Source: Methanocalculus sp. (GTDB lineage Archaea > Halobacteriota > Methanomicrobia > Methanomicrobiales > Methanocorpusculaceae). From it: 5,100 bases of DNA. Position 1 is the stretch's first letter. Each line of letters starts with the position of its first letter. A program made the position numbers and the translations under genes. Positions 1-5,100 of this stretch are shown in pieces. Location: contig NZ_JAUSCG010000104.1 of NCBI RefSeq assembly GCF_030651615.1, positions 1-5,100 of the forward strand. The letters run 5' to 3'. A model generated the notes under the pieces. That model saw only the letters and a list, made by a program, of their open reading frames with translations. It searched no databases and had not been told where the DNA came from.

Positions 1-34
1 ATAATTATCCGTATTCAGTTCTTATTAAGATGAT

Positions 35-40
35 AAGGGG
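35..40 (+). promoter_or_regulatory. Ribosome binding site of pcn (decides start)
   Basis: AAGGGG lies 6 bases before the ATG at 47 but only 3 bases before the GTG at 44. The two start codons are adjacent and in frame (GTGATG). The spacing favours the ATG, which also gives the usual archaeal PCNA beginning M-[LF]-K-A. Confidence 0.6.
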
Positions 41-46
41 TTTGTG

Positions 47-790
47 ATGTTAAAAGCAACGATAGATGCAGACATATTCAGAGAGTCAATCGACGTTATT
101 TCAGCTCTTGTTGGGGAGTGCCGACTCCACATCAATGAAAGCGGGATTAGTACACGTGCTGTTGACACCTCAAATGTCGCCATGGTATCACTCGAACTGG
201 ATGCAGATGCATTTCAGTCATATAGTGCAACAGAAATGGAGATTGGGCTTGACATTGCCAAGATGAAGAATATTCTCGGCATGGTTGGGAAGAGTGATCC
301 GATCGATCTGGAACTTGATCCGGAGGGACGAAAACTCCAGATTAGCTTCAGGAGTTACCGTTATTCCATATCACTCCTTGATACGAAGACGATCAGAAAA
401 GATCCAAATCCTCCAAGCCTTAATCTGCCAGCAGTAGTTAAGATCACCGGGGATGCCCTGAATAATGCGATTAAAGCAGCAGCGGTTGTCTCAGATAAGA
501 TCGCCCTGAAAGTCGATCCGGAACGATCAATCTTTATTATGATCGCTGAAGGCGATACCGACAATATTAAACTGGAACTTGGAAAGGATGATCTTGAGTT
601 TGTTGAATCTGCTGAGGCACGTTCACTCTTTTCACTCGATTATCTTAAAGATATGGGCAAGGTTATCGGCAGAGCCGATACAGTCGAGATCCGGCTCGGC
701 ATTGATCATCCGGTTCAGTTTATCTTTACAATCGCCCAGGAGAAGGGGCGCGTCACGTATCTCCTTGCACCCCGCATTGAGGCAGATTGA
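47..790 (+). CDS. pcn: DNA polymerase sliding clamp (PCNA)
   Basis: This is the archaeal homotrimeric sliding clamp. It encircles DNA and tethers polymerases B and D, FEN1, ligase and other partners at the replication fork. The 247-residue product has the usual family length and two clamp domains. Residues about 27-50 carry the conserved PCNA segment that contains RAVDTSNVAMVSLEL. The interdomain connecting loop falls at about 111-128 (LLDTKTIRKDPNPPSLNLPA), and the C-terminus ends in YLLAPRIEAD, which together with the loop forms the pocket for partners carrying PIP boxes. Lysines on the predicted inner helices (K73, K75, K143, K201, K205) are as expected for the DNA-facing channel. I chose the ATG at 47 over the GTG at 44 because of ribosome binding site spacing. 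The stop codon overlaps the priL start. No convincing TATA box can be assigned in the short upstream stretch (1-34), although it is A/T rich. Confidence 0.96.
   Translation: MLKATIDADIFRESIDVISALVGECRLHINESGISTRAVDTSNVAMVSLELDADAFQSYSATEMEIGLDIAKMKNILGMVGKSDPIDLELDPEGRKLQISFRSYRYSISLLDTKTIRKDPNPPSLNLPAVVKITGDALNNAIKAAAVVSDKIALKVDPERSIFIMIAEGDTDNIKLELGKDDLEFVESAEARSLFSLDYLKDMGKVIGRADTVEIRLGIDHPVQFIFTIAQEKGRVTYLLAPRIEAD
778..782 (+). promoter_or_regulatory. Ribosome binding site of priL
   Basis: TGAGG lies 7 bases before the ATG at 790, inside the end of pcn. It supports that ATG over the in-frame TTG at 787, which would be 4 bases away. Confidence 0.5.
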
Positions 791-1848
791 TGAAAGTCAG
801 GCTTGAACTCCAAGACCTGGCCCATTACCCTTTTTTAAAAGAAGCCCAGGAGATCATCGCTGAACGCGGAATCTCCTTTGAGTTCATCACAAGGAACTCT
901 CAAAATCAGAGCTACCTGGCTGCCGCCGTGAACAGGATCAGAACTGCAATGCTGAGAAGAGAGAATCAGCAGATGACGGATGCAGATGATCCCATACAGG
1001 ATATCGTCAGTTATGCCCTTGCAAGGATTCTGATCTCATGCACAAAAAACAGAACAGGTATCGGACCATTATCACGATTCGAAGCAGACAGAGCCCTTTA
1101 CTTCCTTCAATTAGAGAAGAATCAGGGTGTTCGCACCCACCTGTTCCGGGAGCTGGGCATACCATTTTCGGGAGGGGCAATACCCTACACCCGCTATATT
1201 GAGATCGCATCAACACTTCGTGAAGAGCGATACCGACTGGTGAATCGTGATCTATCAATGGGGATGGTGCAGCTCAATCCGGATGAAGAGGAGTTCCTGT
1301 TGCGTGAGCGGATTAGAACACTCCTTCTCGACCAATTGCCCCTGAATCTCCCTGCTTCAGCCTGCTCAAATTTCTCAGATAGTATCTCAGAGATTGACTC
1401 CATCCTCTCCGAACGGACTACTGAAGAATATGGCAATGTTGATGAGGGAGGATTCCCCCCCTGTATCAGGGCACTCTATAATTCTGCTCTGCAAGGAAAG
1501 TACCTCTCCCATTCAGGAAGATTCGCCCTGACAACCTTTCTTAATACTATCGGGATGGAGACGACAGGAATTATCAGTTTATTCTCAGGGGGTGGGGACT
1601 TCAACCTTGATATGACCACCTACCAGGTTGACCATATCATAAGCCATGGAGATGATGGATATACTGCACCAACCTGTGCCACCATGAGAACTCATGGAAT
1701 CTGTGTCGGAAAAAATAAAGCCTGTGAGCTGATCAATCACCCTCTCAATTACTATCGCAGGCAGAAGAAGGCACGAAAATATAAAAAGTCTCAGCCTGTT
1801 GAAAAGAAAAATTCCACAACTGAAGGGGATTTAGAGAAACAAAAATAA
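790..1848 (+). CDS. priL: DNA primase large subunit PriL (4Fe-4S)
   Basis: This is the regulatory subunit of the archaeal/eukaryotic-type primase. It pairs with the catalytic PriS, which is not in this window, and helps initiate and size RNA primers. The product is 352 residues, normal for archaeal PriL. The N-terminal part (about 1-210) is mostly helical and weakly conserved. The C-terminal domain carries the four cysteines that ligate the 4Fe-4S cluster: C225 (in GFPPCIRAL), C296, C305 (TCATMRTHGIC) and C312 (NKAC), followed by the family motif INHPLNYYRR. From about residue 323 there is a lysine/arginine-rich tail with no family counterpart that I recognise, probably disordered. The start ATG shares its A with the pcn stop (TGATG), so PriL translation is probably coupled to PCNA. 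That pairing makes sense because both proteins work at the fork. All key residues are present. Confidence 0.95.
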   Translation: MKVRLELQDLAHYPFLKEAQEIIAERGISFEFITRNSQNQSYLAAAVNRIRTAMLRRENQQMTDADDPIQDIVSYALARILISCTKNRTGIGPLSRFEADRALYFLQLEKNQGVRTHLFRELGIPFSGGAIPYTRYIEIASTLREERYRLVNRDLSMGMVQLNPDEEEFLLRERIRTLLLDQLPLNLPASACSNFSDSISEIDSILSERTTEEYGNVDEGGFPPCIRALYNSALQGKYLSHSGRFALTTFLNTIGMETTGIISLFSGGGDFNLDMTTYQVDHIISHGDDGYTAPTCATMRTHGICVGKNKACELINHPLNYYRRQKKARKYKKSQPVEKKNSTTEGDLEKQK

Positions 1849-1859
1849 CATATGACTGC

Positions 1860-1864
1860 TTTTT
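1860..1864 (+). terminator. Candidate T-run terminator of pcn-priL
   Basis: TTTTT begins 12 bases after the priL stop. Archaeal RNA polymerase terminates at T-rich tracts without needing a hairpin. The run is short, so the call is tentative. The convergent gene arrangement makes a terminator here likely. Confidence 0.35.
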
Positions 1865-1888
1865 GAATTAAAGTAATAAAGGAACAGG

Positions 1889-1910
1889 AAAAACCGATCT
1901 GTATCAAAAA
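1889..1910 (-). terminator. Candidate T-rich terminator of the small membrane gene
   Basis: Read on the minus strand, two T5 runs (1910-1906 and 1893-1889) lie 14 to 35 bases beyond the stop of the 58-residue gene. Paired T-runs of this kind are typical of archaeal intrinsic termination. Together with the T-run at 1860 they form a bidirectional terminator zone between the converging genes. Confidence 0.4.
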
Positions 1911-1923
1911 GGATATTACTCCC

Positions 1924-2100
1924 CTAGATCGCCTTCTCAATCACGGTATACCCAGCACCGATGAGCGTGAAGATGAAGATGAGAAGAGCGATCAGGTATG
2001 CATATCCCGGTTCAACGATTGCAGGCAGTCCGATTAAGAGAATGAGGAATATGACAAGGCTTGTGATGCCGATGGCAATATCTGTGAGCCATTTTTGCAT
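1924..2100 (-). CDS. Small two-helix membrane protein, function unknown
   Basis: This 58-residue reading frame on the minus strand starts at ATG (2100-2098) and ends at TAG. A short charged start (MQKWLTD) is followed by a hydrophobic segment at about residues 8-28, a polar turn with a charged residue (V29-E-P-G-Y33), a second hydrophobic segment at about 34-50, and a tail with both charges (YTVIEKAI). That is a clean two-pass helical hairpin. The composition is strongly biased to I, L, G and A, as expected of a real membrane protein rather than antisense chance, and it fills a gap that is otherwise empty. No ATG, GTG or TTG precedes this start within the open frame, and I see no Shine-Dalgarno, so it may be leaderless. 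It is convergent with priL and divergent from the HD gene. I do not recognise a family. It could be a small subunit or regulator of a membrane complex, but nothing nearby indicates which. Confidence 0.72.
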   Translation of the reverse strand: MQKWLTDIAIGITSLVIFLILLIGLPAIVEPGYAYLIALLIFIFTLIGAGYTVIEKAI

Positions 2101-2182
2101 ATAGATACTCTGGAGGAGATAGTGCTTAACCCTTTTCTCTCAAACCAGAGAATCTTTCTCTCCCCCCGTATACCCATAGGGT
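2101..2182. promoter_or_regulatory. Divergent promoter region
   Basis: These 82 bases separate the divergent small membrane gene and the HD-ThiN-rps17e-dap run, so they should hold promoters in both directions. I see no strong archaeal TATA box. TGCTTAAC (2123-2130) is the nearest A/T-rich candidate. The stretch is rich in pyrimidines on the + strand and holds the repeats listed separately. Confidence 0.45.
2134..2162. repeat. Direct repeat TTTCTCTC overlapping an inverted repeat
   Basis: TTTCTCTC occurs at 2134-2141 and again at 2155-2162, exactly 21 bases apart, which is two helical turns. The first copy overlaps a perfect 6-base inverted repeat, TTCTCT (2135-2140) and AGAGAA (2147-2152), around a 6-base loop. 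The position between divergent genes fits an operator, but low-complexity pyrimidine sequence could produce this by chance. Confidence 0.3.
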
Positions 2183-2184
2183 AT
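2170..2184. repeat. Palindrome overlapping the HD gene start codon
   Basis: ATACCC (2170-2175) and GGGTAT (2179-2184) are perfect inverted arms around ATA. The right arm includes the first two bases of the start codon at 2183. A short palindrome, TGGTACCA (2184-2191), follows directly. In RNA this could fold over the start; in DNA it could be a protein site. Function is unproven. Confidence 0.35.
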
Positions 2185-2731
2185 GGTACCAGATGATCCT
2201 CTTACTCTTCTCAACGAGTATGTCAGATCAGAGACATTGATCGAACATTGCATTGCAACCGGCGCGATCATGCGATCCATTGCACCGCACCTGTCAGGGG
2301 ATCCCGATCTCTGGGAGGTGATCGGGATTCTGCATGATATTGATTATGAGGTTGTTGAAGGTGATATGGAGAGGCATGGGGTGGATGGGGAGCAGATCCT
2401 CCTAAAGATGGGTGTATCAATTGAGATCGCAGAAGCTGTCCGGAAACATAATCACCATCTCTTTTCAGGTCATACAACACCTCTTGACCTGACACTTCAG
2501 GCAGCAGACAGCATATCGGGTCTTATCATTGCCTGTGCACTTGTCAAAGGCGGAGCTATTGATGAGGTGACCGCAAAGACTGTGAAGAAGAAGATGAAGG
2601 ACAAAGGGTTTGCTGCTGGTTGTGACCGTGAGAGAATACGTGCAATTGAACCTCTGATGGACCTGGATACATTCATCACTGCAGCTATTTCCGGTGTATC
2701 TTCAGTATGGAGGCGACCTGCTGATGACTGA
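2183..2731 (+). CDS. HD-superfamily hydrolase (HDIG-like)
   Basis: This 182-residue soluble protein has one HD domain, a metal-dependent phosphohydrolase fold. The canonical ligands are visible: H22 (in LIEHCIAT), H51-D52 (GILHDIDYE) and D109 (LQAADSIS). Additional histidines H65 (ERHGVDGE) and H89 (RKHNHH) are placed as in HD proteins that bind two metals. It resembles the predicted HD hydrolases of COG2316, whose substrate is unknown to me. The start at 2183 is the first possible one, because an in-frame TAG lies at 2177-2179. The only purine run before it (AGGG, 2178-2181) is too close to act as a Shine-Dalgarno, so the message may be leaderless or structured at the start (see the palindrome). 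It is the first gene of the + strand run and overlaps the ThiN gene by 8 bases. A phosphatase role near thiamine phosphate synthesis is conceivable but only inferred from position. Confidence 0.88.
   Translation: MVPDDPLTLLNEYVRSETLIEHCIATGAIMRSIAPHLSGDPDLWEVIGILHDIDYEVVEGDMERHGVDGEQILLKMGVSIEIAEAVRKHNHHLFSGHTTPLDLTLQAADSISGLIIACALVKGGAIDEVTAKTVKKKMKDKGFAAGCDRERIRAIEPLMDLDTFITAAISGVSSVWRRPADD
2709..2713 (+). promoter_or_regulatory. Ribosome binding site of the ThiN gene (decides start)
   Basis: GGAGG lies 10 bases before the ATG at 2724, within the end of the HD gene. It argues against the longer GTG start at 2694, which lies upstream of this site. Confidence 0.55.
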
Positions 2732-3287
2732 AGTTACCAGAGATGATGAGAAGAGACAGATCCTTGACGCTCTCGGTTTTGCTGTTGAAGAACTTAAAAA
2801 TAAGATGGATCCCCGGCTCATCCCTGAAGTCGGAAGCAACATCACCTATGCACTTCCTGCGGCACGATCCCCTGGAGACGTTGCAGGTGTTGAAGGCAGA
2901 ATTGTTACAATGCGTGGATCTGTTCATCCGGTCGGATCGTGTGCATTCGGCGCAAGCGATCACATCGCGCGAATCGTACTGACTGCAATGAGATTTGATC
3001 CTCTGATTCGATCAGCTGCAAACATCAGGTTTTCGGATAATCTTGCAGCACTCCTTGAAGATCTCAGTTTTGATATATGCTGGTTCGACCGTAAAAAGGA
3101 GCCACCGGGCATTCAGACAATGGATTGGGGTGTCGCATCATGCTGTAAAGACGAAGTTCCGGATATGATCCTCGATCGGGGTGCTGTAGGAAAAGAGCCG
3201 ATGATCCGGATCCTTGGGCCTGATCCGGTATCAGTCGCAAACACAATCATTATGTTGTCATCACGCATTACTACTATGGAAATCTGA
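2724..3287 (+). CDS. thiN: Stand-alone ThiN-type thiamine-phosphate synthase domain protein
   Basis: ThiN joins the pyrimidine and thiazole precursors into thiamine phosphate and replaces bacterial ThiE in many archaea. This 187-residue protein has a short helical lead (1-30) and then the ThiN domain: PEVGSNITYALP (34-45), DVAGVEGRI (52-60), FGASDHIARIVLTAMRFDP (75-93), IRSAANIRFS (95-104), DWG (134-136) and GAVGKEPMIRILG (153-165). As I recall, an Arg and a His 21 residues apart are needed for catalysis in the ThiDN enzyme. R59 and H80 here keep that spacing, which argues for an enzyme rather than a ThiR-type regulator. It has neither the ThiD kinase domain often fused to ThiN nor the N-terminal helix-turn-helix of ThiR, and no other recognisable thiamine gene is in the window. 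I chose the ATG at 2724 for its ribosome binding site and for the minimal 8-base overlap with the HD gene. Enzyme versus ligand sensor remains open. Confidence 0.85.
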   Translation: MTEVTRDDEKRQILDALGFAVEELKNKMDPRLIPEVGSNITYALPAARSPGDVAGVEGRIVTMRGSVHPVGSCAFGASDHIARIVLTAMRFDPLIRSAANIRFSDNLAALLEDLSFDICWFDRKKEPPGIQTMDWGVASCCKDEVPDMILDRGAVGKEPMIRILGPDPVSVANTIIMLSSRITTMEI

Positions 3288-3290
3288 GGA
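3285..3290 (+). promoter_or_regulatory. Ribosome binding site of rps17e
   Basis: TGAGGA contains the stop codon of the ThiN gene and lies 9 bases before the rps17e ATG. This links termination of one gene to initiation of the next. Confidence 0.55.
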
Positions 3291-3299
3291 CGATTAATT

Positions 3300-3491
3300 A
3301 TGGGAATCAAACCAAGCTACATCAAATCCATAGGAACAGGATTACTTGAGAAACATGGGGAATACTTTTCGAATGATTTCGATGAGAATAAACCCGCTGT
3401 ATCCAAACTCACCACCATCGAGAGCAAAGATGTACGTAACCGTGTGGCTGGATACATAACAAGAAAAGTAAATACCAGAAGACGTAGATAA
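3300..3491 (+). CDS. rps17e: 30S ribosomal protein S17e (eS17)
   Basis: This small-subunit ribosomal protein occurs only in archaea and eukaryotes. The 63-residue length is normal for archaea. The family pattern is clear: IKSIGTGLLEKHGEYFSNDF at the start, then NKPAVSKLTTIESKDVRNRVAGYITRK, and a very basic end (NTRRRR) suited to rRNA contact. It lies 12 bases after the ThiN gene and 9 bases before dapA. From memory, S17e beside dapA and dapB is a recurring arrangement in methanogens, so expression of the lysine genes may follow that of the ribosomal protein. Confidence 0.96.
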   Translation: MGIKPSYIKSIGTGLLEKHGEYFSNDFDENKPAVSKLTTIESKDVRNRVAGYITRKVNTRRRR

Positions 3492-3500
3492 CACTACTTC

Positions 3501-4388
3501 ATGTTTCAGGGAATTATACCCGCTATCATTACTCCTTTTAAACGAGTGCCTTCGATGCCTGTTGATGTCGAAGGACTTCGTTCAAACACCGAGTACCTGC
3601 TCTCTCAGGGGATTCATGCAATTGTCCCCTGCGGTTCAACCGGTGAATCTGCAACATTGAATTTTTCTGAGCATGAACTGGTCATCGAAGAGGTGGTCTC
3701 TGCTGTGGGAGGTTCAATTCCGGTCATCGCAGGAACAGGGTCGAATAATACAGAAGAGGCGCTGACACTCACAAAAGCCGCAGCGCGTATCGGGGCGGAT
3801 GCGGCACTTGCTATCAGCCCGTATTACAACAAACCAAACCGCGCCGGTCTGATTAAACATTATACTCTTCTTGCAGAGTGTGGGCTTCCGATCATCGTCT
3901 ACAACGTCCCTTCACGTACTGGTCAGAATCTGCCTGCTGATCTGATCATCGAACTCGCAAAAAATCCGGATATCGTCGGAGTCAAGGAGGCAAGCGGAGA
4001 CCTCGGGCAGATATCGCAGATCATCGAAGGGACGCGTAACCTTGACCGGGATATACCCTTCTGTGTCCTCTCCGGAGACGACAATCTGACACTCCCAATC
4101 CTCTCCCTCGGAGGTACCGGAGTTATATCGGTTGCAGCAAATCTTGAGCCGGCCAGAATGGTAGAACTCTATGAGGCATGCAGGTCGGGATCATTTGTCA
4201 AAGCACAACACCTCCATTATGAACTCTCACCACTCTTCCGGGCGATGTTCATCGATACAAATCCGATCCCTGTCAAAAAAGCCGTTGAGCTGAGAGGGCG
4301 ATCAGCCGGGCCACTCCGACTACCGCTTGTGGAGCTTGATGAACAGAAGACAGTACAACTCCGGGAGGTAATGAGCCACTATGATTAA
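3501..4388 (+). CDS. dapA: 4-hydroxy-tetrahydrodipicolinate synthase (DapA)
   Basis: DapA condenses pyruvate with aspartate semialdehyde, the committed step to lysine and diaminopimelate, through a Schiff base in a cytoplasmic TIM barrel, usually a tetramer. The 295-residue length is normal. Key sites are K162 (KEASGD, the Schiff-base lysine), Y134 and R139 in YNVPSRTG, the YYNKP motif at 108-112, GSTGE at 45-49 and SGDD further on. Counting from GTTGE in E. coli, the catalytic-triad Thr44 is replaced by Ser46, a conservative change also seen in related family members. The start at 3501 matches the family beginning MF-x-G-x-IPAI-x-TPF. I see no Shine-Dalgarno before it. The gene is in the same frame as rps17e, separated by its TAA and three codons. 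It overlaps dapB by 8 bases. Confidence 0.96.
   Translation: MFQGIIPAIITPFKRVPSMPVDVEGLRSNTEYLLSQGIHAIVPCGSTGESATLNFSEHELVIEEVVSAVGGSIPVIAGTGSNNTEEALTLTKAAARIGADAALAISPYYNKPNRAGLIKHYTLLAECGLPIIVYNVPSRTGQNLPADLIIELAKNPDIVGVKEASGDLGQISQIIEGTRNLDRDIPFCVLSGDDNLTLPILSLGGTGVISVAANLEPARMVELYEACRSGSFVKAQHLHYELSPLFRAMFIDTNPIPVKKAVELRGRSAGPLRLPLVELDEQKTVQLREVMSHYD
4363..4369 (+). promoter_or_regulatory. Ribosome binding site of dapB
   Basis: GGGAGGT is a strong match to the archaeal Shine-Dalgarno, 11 bases before the ATG at 4381 and inside the end of dapA. Confidence 0.55.
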
Positions 4389-5100
4389 GGTTGCGGTATG
4401 CGGGGCCCTGGGTCGCATGGGAACCATCATCATAAAGATGATAGATGAAGATCCTGAACTGGAATTCGTTGGCGGAATAGATCTCCGTTCCGGAGTGGTG
4501 CTTGACTGCCCGGTTGTGGAATCCGCAAAAATGGATTCATTTCTTAAAGAAGTCCAACCGGATTGTCTCATCGACTTCACCGTTGCATCTGCATCGGTGA
4601 GGAATATCGAGGTTGCGGCATCAAATGGTGTCGCACTTGTCGTTGGAACGACAGGATTCTCCGATGAGGATGAGCTGATGATTAAGAAAGCCACAGAAGG
4701 ATCTGTACCAATTGTCAAAACAACAAACTTCAGTGTCGGTGTCAACATCTTCTGGCAGCTGATCCGACATGCCGCAGCGCTCCTTCCGGATTATGACTGT
4801 GAAGTGATCGAGGCACATCACAGGTACAAGAAAGATGCACCGAGCGGAACAGCGAGAACCATCATCTCTATCCTTGAAGAGGAGATGGGTCCGCGAGAGA
4901 AGCAGTATGGCCGTGTTGGAATGACAGAGCGCGGGAATGAGATCGGCGTCCATGTCATACGTGGCGGAGATATCGTCGGGGACCACTCTGTCATGTTCTC
5001 AGTTAATTTCGAGACGATTGAGATTTCTCAACGCGCATATGAACGCTCAGTCTTTGCACGGGGCGCGATCAGGGCGGCAAAATGGGTGCCGGGTCAGCCT
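4381..5100 (+). CDS. dapB: 4-hydroxy-tetrahydrodipicolinate reductase (DapB), 3' end cut by the window
   Basis: DapB reduces the DapA product to tetrahydrodipicolinate with NAD(P)H, the second step specific to lysine synthesis. The 240 residues present are read directly from the sequence and remain open to the right edge. The Rossmann start is VAVCGALGRMG (4-14). An acidic residue, D34, ends the second strand, where NADH-accepting members often have Asp or Glu. GTTGF is at 89-93 and NFSVGVN at 116-122. The family signature EAHHRYKKDAPSGTA is at 144-158, with catalytic H146/H147 and K150. The end reached (AIRAAKWVPG) is normally about 10-15 residues from the C-terminus, so little is missing and the gene appears intact. 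The start overlaps dapA by 8 bases. In many methanogens the tetrahydrodipicolinate made here goes on through DapL; asd is a plausible next gene beyond the edge, but that is not seen. Confidence 0.95.
   Translation, partial: MIKVAVCGALGRMGTIIIKMIDEDPELEFVGGIDLRSGVVLDCPVVESAKMDSFLKEVQPDCLIDFTVASASVRNIEVAASNGVALVVGTTGFSDEDELMIKKATEGSVPIVKTTNFSVGVNIFWQLIRHAAALLPDYDCEVIEAHHRYKKDAPSGTARTIISILEEEMGPREKQYGRVGMTERGNEIGVHVIRGGDIVGDHSVMFSVNFETIEISQRAYERSVFARGAIRAAKWVPGQP

Noticed and set aside
1..34. ATAATTAT (1-8) and TTATTAA (22-28) as a TATA box for pcn
   Set aside because: Both are only A/T-rich matches. The transcription start and the upstream sequence are unknown, so neither can be chosen.
1455..1461. 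Run of seven C in priL as a possible frameshift site
   Set aside because: The frame continues with all four cluster cysteines and the normal C-terminal motif, so there is no sign of slippage or a broken gene.
2101..2182. Riboswitch (TPP or lysine type) in front of the HD-ThiN-dap run
   Set aside because: The stretch is too short and lacks the conserved TPP core (CUGAGA and its partners) or lysine-switch elements, so no aptamer can be supported.
2694..2723. Longer GTG start for the ThiN protein
   Set aside because: The good ribosome binding site (2709-2713) lies downstream of this GTG and fits the ATG at 2724. The extra ten residues resemble no ThiN lead sequence that I know.
2685..2963. 92-residue minus-strand frame opposite the HD/ThiN junction
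   Set aside because: It is antisense to two well-supported genes, with no recognisable motif and no ribosome binding site noted.
4320..4986. Two long open frames on the minus strand (4320-4748 and 4621-4986)
   Set aside because: They lie opposite dapA and dapB, whose motifs are unmistakable. Their translations show serine/threonine- or cysteine-rich low-quality sequence without domain features, as expected of antisense shadows.

Overview
The window looks like core chromosome of a methanogenic euryarchaeon, most likely a member of the Methanomicrobiales. This rests on archaeal-type PCNA, the iron-sulfur large primase subunit, ribosomal protein S17e (found in archaea and eukaryotes), an archaeal ThiN domain protein, and moderate base composition with clear Shine-Dalgarno sites and overlapping genes. 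The placement below domain level is inferred from the style of the proteins, not from a search.

Left part (about 35-1848, + strand): a two-gene replication operon. The sliding clamp PCNA is followed by the primase large subunit PriL. The stop of the first and the start of the second share a base (TGATG), so the two are probably translationally coupled. Both products act at the replication fork.

Middle (1849-2182): a 334-base stretch that looks empty at first but holds a 58-residue, two-helix membrane protein gene on the minus strand (1924-2100). It faces priL tail to tail, with a T-rich terminator zone between them (1849-1923). It diverges from the next operon across an 82-base promoter region (2101-2182) that contains short inverted and direct repeats.

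Right part (2183-5100, + strand): a tightly packed run of five genes. They are an HD-superfamily hydrolase, a stand-alone ThiN-type thiamine phosphate synthase domain protein overlapping it by 8 bases, rps17e, dapA, and dapB running off the right edge. DapA and DapB perform consecutive steps of lysine/diaminopimelate synthesis, from aspartate semialdehyde and pyruvate to tetrahydrodipicolinate. The spacing (8-base overlap, 12, 9, 8-base overlap) suggests one transcript carrying a thiamine-related gene, a ribosomal protein and lysine biosynthesis.

I found no tRNA, rRNA, CRISPR array, insertion sequence or broken gene, and no exotic system. The points most worth a second look are the small membrane protein, the HD-ThiN coupling, and the unusual rps17e-dapA junction, which is in frame and lacks a ribosome binding site.
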